From the NCBI RefSeq assembly GCF_036697405.1, contig NZ_JBAHWA010000001.1:868001-932000 (forward strand): DNA of 64,000 bases, in the 5' to 3' direction. Positions 34,928-46,397 of this stretch are shown here, one piece after another (position 1 is the first letter of the stretch; each line of letters begins with the position of its first letter). This DNA is from Lysobacter sp036697405 (GTDB taxonomy: Bacteria; Pseudomonadota; Gammaproteobacteria; Xanthomonadales; Xanthomonadaceae). The position numbers and the translations under genes are program-made. The notes under the pieces are model-generated. The model saw only the letters and a program-made list of their open reading frames with translations, had not been told where the DNA came from and searched no databases.

Positions 34928-37588
34928 ATGCCGTCCATGACCGATGCCCGCAGCGCTCAGGCCGACGCCCTGATCGGCGAACTCCAACGCCAGGGCGCCG
35001 GCCGCCTGACCATCTTCCTCGGCGCCGCGCCCGGTGTAGGCAAGACCTACAGCATGCTCGGCCGCGCGCGCGAACTGCAGCGCCGCGGCACCGAGGTCGT
35101 GATCGGCATCGTCGAGACCCACGGCCGCGCCGAAACCGGCGCCCTGCTCGAGGGCCTGGAGCTGTTGCCGCGCAAGCGCATCGAATACCAGGGCCGCACG
35201 ATCGAGGAGATGGACCTCGACGCCCTGCTCGCGCGCCGGCCCAAGCTGGCGCTGGTCGACGAACTGGCGCATCGCAACGCGCCCGGCAGCCGCCACGAGC
35301 GGCGCTGGCAGGACGTGGTCGAGCTGCTCGACGCCGGCATCGACGTCTACAGCACGGTCAACATCCAGCACCTGGAAAGCCTCAACGATGTCGTCCACCG
35401 CATCACCGGCGTGCGCGTCGGCGAGACCGTGCCCGATGCCCTGTTCGACCGCCTGCGCGACATCGTCCTGGTCGATCTGCCGCCGCGCGAACTGATCGAA
35501 CGCCTGCAACAGGGCAAGGTCTACGTGCCCGAACAGGCCGCGCACGCGCTGCAGGCCTTCTTCTCGCCCAGCAACCTGACCGCGCTGCGCGAACTGGCGA
35601 TGCAGACCGCCGCCGACCGCGTCGACAGCGACCTGCGCGAGGCCCAGACCGCGCGCGGCCTGCCCGGCGTGCCGCTGCGTCGCGGCGTGCTGGTGGCGAT
35701 CGACGGCCGCGGCCAGTCCGAATACCTGGTGCGGATCGCGCGCCGCCTGGCCGAACGCCGCGATGCGACCTGGACCGTGGTCACGGTGCAGACCGGCGCC
35801 GCGCCGCCGGACGCGCAGCAACTCGAACTCGACCGCGCCTTCGCGCTCGCGCGCCGGCTCGGCGGCGACGCGGTGGTCTTGCACGGCGCTAGCATCGTCG
35901 ACGCCCTGCTCGACCACGCCGCGCGCACCGGCGTGAGCGCGATCGTGCTGGGGCGCACGCGCGAGCGCCCGGTCGCGCGCATGTTCAACCGCACCCTCAC
36001 CCAGCAACTGATCCAACGCGGCGCGCACTACGAACTGACCATCGTCAGCACGCCGGAGGCGCGCGCCAAGGCGCGCCGCGCGCTGCGCCCGCTCAGCGGC
36101 CTGCTGAACCGCTCCGACGCCGGCCTGGCGGTGATCGCGGCGGCGATGGCGACCGCTCTGGCCTGGATCGCCGAACGCTGGATCGGCCTGGACGACCTGT
36201 CGCTGATCTTCATCGTCGCGGTGGTCGTGGTGGCCGCGCGCACACGCATGACCGCGGCGGTGATCGCGGCGGTGCTGTGCTTCTTCGCCTACAACTTCTT
36301 CTTCATCGAACCGCGCTTCACCCTGCTGATCGGCGCCAGCCAGGGCGTGACCACGGTGGTGCTGTTCCTGGTCGCGGCGCTGGTCGCCGGCCGGCTGGCA
36401 TCGAAGCTGCGCATGCAGGTGTTGGCGCTGCGCGCGGCCAACGCCCACGCGATCGCGCTGCAGACCCTGGGCCGCCAGCTCGCCGCCGCCGCCGACCTGG
36501 GCCAGGTGACCCAGGCCGGGCGCGACGCGCTGCGGCGCTCGCTGGGCGCGGACGCGATCGTGCGCATCGGCGACGCCGGCCTGCACGGCGCCGACCTGCC
36601 CGAACTGAGCGACAAGGACCGCGCCGCCGCCGACTGGAGCCTGCGTCACCGCCAGCCGGCCGGACGCTACACCGACACCCTGGCCGGCTCGGACTGGTGG
36701 TTCCTGCCGCTGGCCAGCGGCGGCGACGGCGGCGTGATCGGCCTGCGCTTCCCGCAGCGCACCGGCCGCCTCGGCCCAGAGCAGCAGCGCCTGGCCGAAG
36801 CCATGGCCGAGGACATCGCCCAGGCGGCGGTGCGCACGCGCCTGGTCGCCGACCTCGAGAACGCGCGCGTCAGCGGCGAGACCGAGCGCCTGCGCTCGGC
36901 GCTGCTGTCGTCGGTGTCGCACGACCTGCGCTCGCCGCTGGCGGCGATCATCGGCGCCGCCAGCAGCCTGGACAACTACGCCGAGGCGATGAGCCGCGAG
37001 GACCGCCACAGCCTGCTGGAAACGGTGCGCATCGAAGGCGAGCGCCTGGACCGCTACATCCAGAACCTGCTGGACATGACCCGGCTCGGCCACGGCGGGC
37101 TCACCCTCAACCGCGATTGGATCGGCGTCGACGAACTGATCGGTTCGGCGGTCACGCGCCTGCAGCGCTACCAGCCCGGCGCGCGTTTCGAATTGCAGCT
37201 GGAGCCCGAACTGGGGCCGATCTGGGTGCATCCGGCCCTGGTCGAACAGGCGCTGTTCAACGTGCTGGAAAACGCCGCCAAGTTCTCGCCCGCGGGCGCG
37301 GCGGTGACCGTGGAAGCGCGCCGCGTCGACGGCCAATTGCGCATCGACGTGCGCGACAGGGGCCCCGGCATCCCCGAGGACGAGCGCAAGCGCATCTTCG
37401 ACATGTTCTACAGCGTCGAGCGCGGCGACCGCGGCCGCCAGGGCACCGGCCTGGGCCTGGCGATCTGCCAGGGCATGATCGGCGCCCATGGCGGCAGCGT
37501 CGAGGCGCTGCCCGGCGCCGATGGCCGCGGCACCACGATCCGCATTACCCTGCCTCCCATCGAACCCGCCGCGCCCGCCACCGCATGA
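34928..37588 (+). CDS. kdpD: Osmosensitive K+ channel histidine kinase KdpD
   Basis: 886 residues from ATG 34928 (ATG 34937 is an alternative). The N-terminal KdpD domain carries a P-loop GAAPGVGKT (residues 32-40) and LVDELAHRNAPG; a Usp-like domain follows to about 375; four membrane helices lie near 395-490; a GAF-like region and the kinase core come last, with His near residue 664 in SSVSHDLRSPLAAI, then N box ENAAKFSP, G1 DRGPGIPE and G2 GTGLGLAI. It senses low K+ or turgor and phosphorylates KdpE. It overlaps kdpE by 4 bases. Confidence 0.97.
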   Translation: MPSMTDARSAQADALIGELQRQGAGRLTIFLGAAPGVGKTYSMLGRARELQRRGTEVVIGIVETHGRAETGALLEGLELLPRKRIEYQGRTIEEMDLDALLARRPKLALVDELAHRNAPGSRHERRWQDVVELLDAGIDVYSTVNIQHLESLNDVVHRITGVRVGETVPDALFDRLRDIVLVDLPPRELIERLQQGKVYVPEQAAHALQAFFSPSNLTALRELAMQTAADRVDSDLREAQTARGLPGVPLRRGVLVAIDGRGQSEYLVRIARRLAERRDATWTVVTVQTGAAPPDAQQLELDRAFALARRLGGDAVVLHGASIVDALLDHAARTGVSAIVLGRTRERPVARMFNRTLTQQLIQRGAHYELTIVSTPEARAKARRALRPLSGLLNRSDAGLAVIAAAMATALAWIAERWIGLDDLSLIFIVAVVVVAARTRMTAAVIAAVLCFFAYNFFFIEPRFTLLIGASQGVTTVVLFLVAALVAGRLASKLRMQVLALRAANAHAIALQTLGRQLAAAADLGQVTQAGRDALRRSLGADAIVRIGDAGLHGADLPELSDKDRAAADWSLRHRQPAGRYTDTLAGSDWWFLPLASGGDGGVIGLRFPQRTGRLGPEQQRLAEAMAEDIAQAAVRTRLVADLENARVSGETERLRSALLSSVSHDLRSPLAAIIGAASSLDNYAEAMSREDRHSLLETVRIEGERLDRYIQNLLDMTRLGHGGLTLNRDWIGVDELIGSAVTRLQRYQPGARFELQLEPELGPIWVHPALVEQALFNVLENAAKFSPAGAAVTVEARRVDGQLRIDVRDRGPGIPEDERKRIFDMFYSVERGDRGRQGTGLGLAICQGMIGAHGGSVEALPGADGRGTTIRITLPPIEPAAPATA

Positions 37589-38304
37589 CCGAGGACACCG
37601 CCGCCAGCGCCGCCACCCAGACCGCACGCGTGCTGGTGGTCGACGACGAGCCGCAGATCCGCAAATTCCTCGACATCAGCCTGCGTGCGCAGGGCTACGC
37701 GGTGGAAACCGCCGACACCGGCGGCGGCGGCCTGGAGGCGCTGGCCACGCACGGCGCCGATCTGGTGATCCTCGATCTCGGCCTGCCCGACCGCGACGGC
37801 CATGAAGTGCTGCGCGAGCTGCGCCAATGGTCGTCGGTGCCGGTGATCCTGCTGACCGTGCGCGCGGGCGAAGCCGAGAAGGTCGCCGCGCTGGACGCCG
37901 GCGCCAACGACTACGTGACCAAACCCTTCGGCGTGCAGGAACTGATGGCGCGCGTGCGCGCCCTGCTGCGCTCGCACGCGAGCCAGGGCGAGGCCCTGCC
38001 GGTGTTCGACGATGGCCGCCTGCGCATCGACCTGGCCCGGCGCGAGGTCCGCCTGGACGGCGAGAGCGTCGCCCTGGCGCGCAAGGAATACGCCCTGCTC
38101 GCCCTGCTGGTCCAGCACGCCGGGCGCGTGGTCACCCAGCCGCAGCTGCTGCGCGAGCTGTGGGGGCCGACCCATCAGCACGACACCCACTACCTGCGCA
38201 TCTTGGTCGGGAAGCTACGCCACAAACTGGGCGACGACGCGGCCGCGCCGCGCTACATCGTCACCGAACCGGGCGTGGGGCTGCGCTTCATCGAACGGCC
38301 TTGA
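37585..38304 (+). CDS. kdpE: Kdp operon response regulator KdpE
   Basis: 239 residues. The receiver domain (about 14-130) has acidic DDE, phospho-acceptor Asp64 in VILDLGLPDRDG and Lys in VTKPFG. The C-terminal winged-helix DNA-binding domain (OmpR/PhoB type) ends with RYIVTEPGVGLRF. ATG 37585 overlaps the kdpD stop (ATGA), so both are made together. It is expected to activate the kdp promoter; a matching operator-like site lies ahead of the porin gene at 29193. Confidence 0.97.
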   Translation: MTEDTAASAATQTARVLVVDDEPQIRKFLDISLRAQGYAVETADTGGGGLEALATHGADLVILDLGLPDRDGHEVLRELRQWSSVPVILLTVRAGEAEKVAALDAGANDYVTKPFGVQELMARVRALLRSHASQGEALPVFDDGRLRIDLARREVRLDGESVALARKEYALLALLVQHAGRVVTQPQLLRELWGPTHQHDTHYLRILVGKLRHKLGDDAAAPRYIVTEPGVGLRFIERP

Positions 38305-38420
38305 GCTGGGCGGGAGCGGGCGTCGGCTGAACCGACGCGGGCTTGATCGCGCTTTTCGGGTGCGCGCCCATGCCGTCCATGAGCGGCGGGCCCGCGCACG
38401 ATCGGATTCGCATCCGCTGG

Positions 38421-38794
38421 CGAGCCGATGCGCTTAAGTCGCTGGATCCCCGCCTTCGCGGGGATGACGGATCGGAATATTCGTGAGGACGGGCGTTCGC
38501 TGCGATAAAACCGGCGCGCGCGGCGACAAACGGATGCTCGCAGCGTGCGTGAGCTCTCCGAGTCGTAGGTGGGAATCTGTCGAATCCAGAGCGGGGTGGG
38601 CCGGCGCAGGAGCGGGGTCGCACCGTCGGCGAGCCGATGCGCTTAAGTCGCTGGATCCCCGCCCTCGCGGGGATGACGGATCGGAATATTCGTGAGGACG
38701 GGCGTTCGCTGCGATAGAACCGGCGCGCGCGGCGACAAACGGATGCTCGCAGCGTGCGTGAGCTCTCCGAGTCGTAGGTGGGAATCTGTCGAAT
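38421..38794. repeat. 209-bp tandem repeat (one full and one cut unit)
   Basis: Unit 1 starts with CGAGCCGATGCGCTTAAGTC at 38421 and unit 2 at 38630. They differ at only two positions over the 165 comparable bases (for example CCTTCG/CCCTCG and GATAAAACC/GATAGAACC). Each carries a REP core CCCCGC...GCGGGG and a GGCGACAAACGGATGC stretch. No coding content. Unit 2 runs into the assembly gap. Bases 38305-38420 before it hold only a degenerate lead-in. Confidence 0.93.
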
Positions 38795-38894
38795 NNNNNN
38801 NNNNNNNNNNNNNNNNNNNNNNNNNNNNNNNNNNNNNNNNNNNNNNNNNNNNNNNNNNNNNNNNNNNNNNNNNNNNNNNNNNNNNNNNNNNNNN
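38795..38894. other. Assembly gap (100 N)
   Basis: Exactly 100 N, the usual placeholder size. The left flank ends ...CTGTCGAAT and the right flank begins CCAGAGCGG, which are adjacent in repeat unit 1. The gap therefore sits inside a tandem repeat and its true length is unknown. Confidence 0.98.
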
Positions 38895-39008
38895 CCAGAG
38901 CGGAGGCCGGCCCAGGAGCGGGGGCGCACCGTCGGCGAGCCGATGCGCTTAAGTCGCTGGATCCCTACCGGGCGGCTGCGGGCCGGCTAGCCCCGACAGT
39001 CAAAGGCG
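38895..39008. repeat. Degenerate third copy of the 209-bp repeat
   Basis: It restarts with CCAGAGCGG and CGAGCCGATGCGCTTAAGTC (38936). After CTGGATCCC the REP hairpin core is replaced by about 45 unrelated bases, then ATGACGGATCGGA resumes near 39013. From there to the terminator at 39190 the sequence diverges and no gene is seen. Confidence 0.75.
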
Positions 39009-39189
39009 GTCATGACGGATCGGAGTAGCGGCAAGAACCGGTGCCCGCCGCGATGCGCGAGCTAGCCGAGCCGTTCGCGATGTGCCCCTCGGCCCATGCA
39101 TGGCGAACCCGCGTCTTCGCCCCAAAATGCCGGCTCATCCGCTCTTGCGGCCCGGTCGTTGCCGGCTGCGATGCATGCGCGCGGAAAAA

Positions 39190-39221
39190 CAAAAGGCCGG
39201 CAATCGCTTGCCGGCCTTTTG
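39190..39221 (-). terminator. Intrinsic terminator of the tRNA-Arg transcript
   Basis: A 14-bp stem CAAAAGGCCGGCAA / TTGCCGGCCTTTTG around TCGC. Both sides have A/T runs so it can act in both directions; the minus-strand tRNA ends 13 bases away. Confidence 0.88.
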
Positions 39222-39233
39222 CTTTCTTATAAG

Positions 39234-39310
39234 TGGCGCGCCCGGAGAGATTCGAACTCCCGACCACCAAGTTCGTAGCCTGGTGCTCTATCCAGCTGAG
39301 CTACGGGCGC
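39234..39310 (-). tRNA. tRNA-Arg (ACG)
   Basis: 77 bases with encoded CCA. Acceptor arms GCGCCCG / CGGGCGC pair fully. The anticodon loop CTACGAA gives ACG, which after A34-to-inosine editing reads CGU, CGC and CGA. D arm AGCTCAGCTGGATAGAGC and T arm GGGAGTTCGAATCTCTC are canonical. It is the second tRNA after csrA, an order shared with many gammaproteobacteria. Confidence 0.96.
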
Positions 39311-39321
39311 GCAGTCGAAGA

Positions 39322-39350
39322 AGTATGACGGAACCGCTGCAAATCGTCAA
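39322..39350 (-). promoter_or_regulatory. Sigma-70 promoter of tRNA-Arg
   Basis: On the minus strand: TTGACG, 17 bases, CATACT. The start is expected about 5 bases before the mature tRNA. Confidence 0.7.
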
Positions 39351-39421
39351 ACCTTTCGATGCGTTTTCTGCATCCGATTTCGTCGTCGAAACCACCGAAC
39401 GGCGAAACCATCCGCAGACAA

Positions 39422-39442
39422 AAGCCGCCCCAGGGCGGCCTT
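39422..39442 (-). terminator. Probable terminator of tRNA-Ser
   Basis: Stem CCGCCC / GGGCGG followed on the minus strand by CTTTTGT, 10 bases after the tRNA-Ser CCA end. Short stem but well placed. Confidence 0.6.
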
Positions 39443-39451
39443 CGTTGCAAC

Positions 39452-39544
39452 TGGCGGAGACTGAGGGATTCGAACCCTCGATGGAGCTTTTGACCCCATA
39501 CTCCCTTAGCAGGGGAGCCCCTTCGGCCTCTCGGGCAAGTCTCC
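39452..39544 (-). tRNA. tRNA-Ser (GCT)
   Basis: 93 bases with encoded CCA. Acceptor arms GGAGACT / AGTCTCC; anticodon loop CTGCTAA gives GCT, reading AGC and AGU. The long variable arm typical of serine tRNAs is present between the anticodon and T arms. T arm GAGGGTTCGAATCCCTC is canonical. It lies about 70 bases after csrA. Confidence 0.96.
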
Positions 39545-39575
39545 GCGGAAACACGTACAGCCTTTGCGGGCGGGA

Positions 39576-39604
39576 AGCATAACGGCTCGTCCCGCGCGCG
39601 GCAA
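39576..39604 (-). promoter_or_regulatory. Sigma-70 promoter of tRNA-Ser
   Basis: On the minus strand: TTGCCG, 17 bases, TATGCT, ending 31 bases before the tRNA. The -35 hexamer is identical to that of tRNA-Glu at 20079. It overlaps the end of csrA by only a short spacer. Confidence 0.7.
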
Positions 39605-39613
39605 ACTTTTTTA

Positions 39614-39817
39614 TCAGCCTGCCGCGTTTTTGCCCGAATCGTCGGCCGGTTCTTCGCCGCGCTGGATGCGCTGGTAGATCTCTTCGCGATGCACAGCGAC
39701 ATCTTTCGGTGCGGTAATACCGATACGCACCTGGTTGCCCTTGACGCCGAGCACGGTGACGGTCACCGAGTCGCCGATCATCAGGGTCTCACCGACGCGA
39801 CGCGTCAGGATCAGCAT
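39614..39817 (-). CDS. csrA: Carbon storage regulator CsrA
   Basis: 67 residues from ATG 39817. CsrA binds GGA motifs in mRNA and controls metabolism, motility and biofilm. The sequence MLILTRRVGETLMIGD then KGNQVRIGITAPKDVAVHREEIY is near-invariant in the family, with RNA-contact Leu4 and Arg44. The Shine-Dalgarno GAGGAGG sits 7 bases upstream and itself holds two GGA triplets, so autoregulation is plausible. A stem-loop lies just before it. Order alaS-csrA-tRNA-Ser-tRNA-Arg is conserved. Confidence 0.98.
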   Translation of the reverse strand: MLILTRRVGETLMIGDSVTVTVLGVKGNQVRIGITAPKDVAVHREEIYQRIQRGEEPADDSGKNAAG

Positions 39818-39833
39818 TGGAAAACCTCCTCGT

Positions 39834-39854
39834 GCCGGCAATTCGTTTGCCGGC
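39834..39854 (-). promoter_or_regulatory. 5' leader stem-loop of csrA
   Basis: Perfect 8-bp stem GCCGGCAA / TTGCCGGC with a 5-base loop, about 16 bases before the csrA start and just upstream of its GGA-rich Shine-Dalgarno. May affect translation or CsrA autoregulation; unproven. Confidence 0.5.
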
Positions 39855-39972
39855 GTTGGCGACATTCCGCACGAACCATCACGGAAAGCGCTTACAGTTT
39901 TGTACACAAACGTGAACCATCTTAGCCAGCGGCCAAAATCGGCCGCAAGCGATAGAAGTCACTGTTCGCCGT

Positions 39973-42606
<2,634 letters not shown>

Positions 42607-42772
42607 GCCTGACGCGCGAACTCGATAGGACCGGGCCGGACTGGCGGTCCAGGGCCTCTGCCCTCACGATGGGGGCGTCGACTGGAACAGGCAACCCAAA
42701 ACCCGAAAGCCGCGTAGCCTAACAGGCTCCGGGCCCGGTTGCGCGGGGTCCGCAGGCGATTTGGGCTTGCGT

Positions 42773-43315
42773 TCAGTCGTCCGGATCGAAACGAGTCGCT
42801 TTTCGCACCCGTTCGCCGTCGAAACCGCGGCGCATCAGGAAGTCGGCGGCCTTGCGGCGCAGGGCCAGATCCCCGTCCAGAGCGGCCCCGAAGCGGCGCC
42901 GGACCAGGTCGCGGGCGTTTTCCAGCCAATCGCCCTCATAGCTGTCCAGCGCGCGGGCTATGGCCTCGCCGTCCAGGCCGTGGGTGGCCAGCTCGGCGCG
43001 GACCCGGACCGGGCCGTAGCCGCCGCTGGCCCGGCTGCGGACCAGGCTTTCGGCGAACCGGGCGTCGTTCTGCCAGCCCAGGCCCGACAAGGCCTCGATG
43101 GCGGTCTCGACCTCGGCGGCGTCCATGCCGCGCGAGGTGAGTTTGCGTTGCAACTCCTTCCTGGAATGCTCGCGCCGGGTCAGCAGACCCAGGGCGCGTT
43201 GGGTCGGGCTCTGCTCGCGAGCGCCGCGGCGACGCCCGGCGCGGCCGCCCTCGGGGCGGTCGGCATCGGCGGGGCCGGAGTCGGGCTCCCGATCCTGCGG
43301 CGGTTCCTCGTGCAT
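42773..43315 (-). CDS. recX: Regulatory protein RecX
   Basis: 180 residues. RecX inhibits RecA filament growth. The three-helix repeat pattern is seen: ALGLLTRREHSRKELQRKLTSRG, AIEALSGLGWQNDARFAESLVRSRASGGYGPVRVRAELATHGL, and RRKAADFLMRRGFDGERVRKAT. About 35 N-terminal residues are charged and low complexity, so the true start could be later. It starts 54 bases after recA, in the standard recA-recX order. Confidence 0.93.
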   Translation of the reverse strand: MHEEPPQDREPDSGPADADRPEGGRAGRRRGAREQSPTQRALGLLTRREHSRKELQRKLTSRGMDAAEVETAIEALSGLGWQNDARFAESLVRSRASGGYGPVRVRAELATHGLDGEAIARALDSYEGDWLENARDLVRRRFGAALDGDLALRRKAADFLMRRGFDGERVRKATRFDPDD

Positions 43316-43369
43316 GTCCGCTGGCTCTCAAGCGCGCGGCGCCGGCGTCGGCCGCCGGCGCCCGCTGTT

Positions 43370-44407
<1,038 letters not shown>

Positions 44408-44640
44408 CTTGGTGTCCTTCAAAGGGTCGGTGTCGTGTTGGAAGTCAATGTAGAGGACGCGGATCGCATGGATTGAGACCGTCGCGCCTTCGATGGAAAT
44501 TTATTTCGCCGGACCGGGCCGGCGCAGCCGGGCGACCGCCCATGCGTCTGTCGGATTTCTCCGCATGCGCCGGCAGGGAATCCCGACGCGGCGATCCGGG
44601 GGCGGCGGCGCGGCGGATGCGAGCGATCATCGCGGCGCGC

Positions 44641-45288
44641 TCAGCGGTTGGGCCGGACCAGGCCGCAGTACAAGCCCTCGATCGCGAAATCCTGATCGGG
44701 CTGGACCTCGATCGGCGCGTAATCGGGATTGCGCGGCAGCAGGCGGATGCGGTCCTTGCCGATCTTCAGCAGCTTCACCGTGATCTCGTCGTCGATGCGC
44801 GCGACCACGATCTGGCCCGAGCGCGCGTCGCCGGTGCGGTGCACGCCGATCAGGTCGCCGTCGAAGATGCCCTCGTCGCGCATCGAATCGCCCTTGACCT
44901 TGAGCAGGTAGTCCGGCGACGGGAAGAACATGTTGCGGTCGAGCAGCACGTAATTGTCGGCGTCGAGCTGGGCGCCGGAGCCGATCGGCCGGCCGGCCGC
45001 GACCTGGCCCAGCACCGGCAGACGCAGGGCCTCGTCGTTGGCGGCCGCCAGGGCCAGCCGGCCCTGCTGCGTGGGCGGCGGCTGCAGCACCCGGATGCCG
45101 CGCGCGCGGCCCGGGGTGCGCTCGATCGCGCCCGCGGCCTCCAGCGCCTCCAGGTGGTACTGCGCGGCGCGCACGCCCTTGAACCCGAACGCCTTGGCGA
45201 TCTCGGTCTGGGACGGCGGCAACCCCTCGGCTTCGATCCGTTCCGCGATCAGCGCGAGCATGGCTTGCTGGGTATCGGTCAGGTCCAT
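44641..45288 (-). CDS. lexA: SOS repressor LexA
   Basis: 215 residues from ATG 45288. The N-terminal winged helix (MDLTDTQQAMLALIAERIEAEGLPPSQTEIAKAFGFKG) binds the SOS box; the self-cleavage site is Ala-Gly in LGQVAAGRPIG; the catalytic Ser is in VKGDSMRDEG and the Lys in IDDEITVKLLK. An in-frame TTG at 45312 lies in the operator and is rejected. There is no Shine-Dalgarno: the promoter -10 and LexA box end 2 bases before the ATG, so the mRNA is probably leaderless. lexA-recA-recX form one SOS unit, as in xanthomonads. Confidence 0.96.
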   Translation of the reverse strand: MDLTDTQQAMLALIAERIEAEGLPPSQTEIAKAFGFKGVRAAQYHLEALEAAGAIERTPGRARGIRVLQPPPTQQGRLALAAANDEALRLPVLGQVAAGRPIGSGAQLDADNYVLLDRNMFFPSPDYLLKVKGDSMRDEGIFDGDLIGVHRTGDARSGQIVVARIDDEITVKLLKIGKDRIRLLPRNPDYAPIEVQPDQDFAIEGLYCGLVRPNR

Positions 45289-45290
45289 GG

Positions 45291-45309
45291 TTAGCAGTAT
45301 TACTACTAA
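45291..45309. promoter_or_regulatory. LexA box of the lexA promoter
   Basis: TTAGCAGTATTACTACTAA is a 19-base dyad with one mismatch from perfect symmetry. It matches the Xanthomonas-type SOS box TTAGTAGTAATACTACTAA, not the E. coli CTG-N10-CAG box. It lies 2 bases before the lexA start. Confidence 0.9.
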
Positions 45310-45325
45310 CAACCCCTGCGGGCAA
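45297..45325 (-). promoter_or_regulatory. lexA sigma-70 promoter
   Basis: On the minus strand: TTGCCC, 17 bases, TAATAC. The -10 lies inside the LexA box; a start 7 bases on would fall at or within 2 bases of the lexA ATG. Confidence 0.7.
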
Positions 45326-45343
45326 GACCGCTTATCCGGATTT

Positions 45344-45362
45344 TATTTGACTAAGTCAAATA
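45344..45362. promoter_or_regulatory. MarR-type operator
   Basis: TATTTGACTAAGTCAAATA is a perfect 9-bp inverted repeat around one base. Its TTGAC...GTCAA core is typical of MarR family sites. It ends 44 bases before the MarR-GNAT start and overlaps a TATATT -10 candidate, fitting autorepression. Confidence 0.75.
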
Positions 45363-45406
45363 TATTGCCGACATTGCAGACGCCCCCCCCTACCCACTTG
45401 CCCGCC

Positions 45407-46348
45407 ATGGCCGCCGAGGTCGAAACCGCCCAAGTCGATGCCGTCCGCGCCTTCAACCGCTTCTACACGCGCCAGATCGACGTGTTGCGGGAGGACCTGC
45501 TGGACAGCCCCTACTCGCTGACCCAGGCGCGGGTGCTGTTCGAACTCGCGCAGCGCGAACCGGTGGCCGCGCGCGTCATCGGCGAGACCCTGGGCCTGGA
45601 CCCGGGCTACCTGAGCCGGATTCTGCAAGGCTTCGCCGAGGCCGGGCTGGTGGAGAAGACACGCTCCGAGCAGGACGCGCGCAGTTTCGTGCTCACCCTG
45701 TCGGCGCTGGGCCGGCAGACCTACGCCGGGCTCGACCGCAGCTCCCACCAGGCCACCGCGGACATGCTGGCGGCCCTGTCGCCGCTGCAGCGCGACCGCC
45801 TGCTGCAGGCGATCGGCGAAACCGAGCGGGCGCTGTCGCCGCAGGCGCTGCCGCCCGCGCAACGGGTGTCGATCCGCGAGCGGCGCATCGGCGACATCGG
45901 TTGGGCGATCGAGCGCCATGCCCGCCTGTACGCGGACGAGTACGGCTGGAACAGCGAGTTCGAAGCGCTGGTCGCCCAGTTGTTCGCGGGCTTCGCCGGC
46001 GAGCACGATCCGCGCCGGGAGCGCTGCTGGATCGCCGAACTCGACGGCGAACGGATCGGCTGCGTGTTCGTGGTGCGCAACCAGGACCAGGCCGATACCG
46101 CGCAGCTGCGCTGCCTGCTGGTCGATCCGCGCGCGCGCGGGCTCGGGGTCGGCCGGCGCCTGGTCGACACCTGCCTGGCGTTCGCGCGCGCGGCCGGCTA
46201 CGCGCGCATGCGCCTGTGGACCAACGACGTGCTGAGTTCGGCGCGCAGGATCTACGAGGGCAGCGGCTTCCGCCTGATCGAGCAGTACCCGCACCGCAGC
46301 TTCGGCCACGACCTGGTCGGCCAGGTGTGGGAGCGCGATCTGGATTGA
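45407..46348 (+). CDS. Fusion of MarR-type regulator and GNAT acetyltransferase
   Basis: 313 residues from ATG 45407. The MarR winged helix covers about residues 10-145: FNRFYTRQIDVLREDLLDSPYSLTQARVLFELAQREPVAARVIGETLGLDPGYLSRILQGF, then EKTRSEQDARSFVLTLSALGRQTY (the wing). The GNAT domain (about 155-313) has CLLVDPRARGLGVGRRLVDTCLAFARAAGY, the acetyl-CoA-binding RxxGxG motif, and IYEGSGFRLIEQYPHRSFGHDLVGQVWERDL. Such fusions are known; the acetylated substrate is not. It is divergent from lexA, with a MarR-type palindrome between. Confidence 0.92.
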   Translation: MAAEVETAQVDAVRAFNRFYTRQIDVLREDLLDSPYSLTQARVLFELAQREPVAARVIGETLGLDPGYLSRILQGFAEAGLVEKTRSEQDARSFVLTLSALGRQTYAGLDRSSHQATADMLAALSPLQRDRLLQAIGETERALSPQALPPAQRVSIRERRIGDIGWAIERHARLYADEYGWNSEFEALVAQLFAGFAGEHDPRRERCWIAELDGERIGCVFVVRNQDQADTAQLRCLLVDPRARGLGVGRRLVDTCLAFARAAGYARMRLWTNDVLSSARRIYEGSGFRLIEQYPHRSFGHDLVGQVWERDLD

Positions 46349-46397
46349 GCGGGAACCGGCGCATGCGGCGCCGGTCGGGTGCCGCGGGCCCGCAGGC

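Noticed and set aside
38421..38794. Insertion sequence or phage remnant
   Set aside because: No transposase or integrase frame; the units are non-coding tandem repeats with REP cores.
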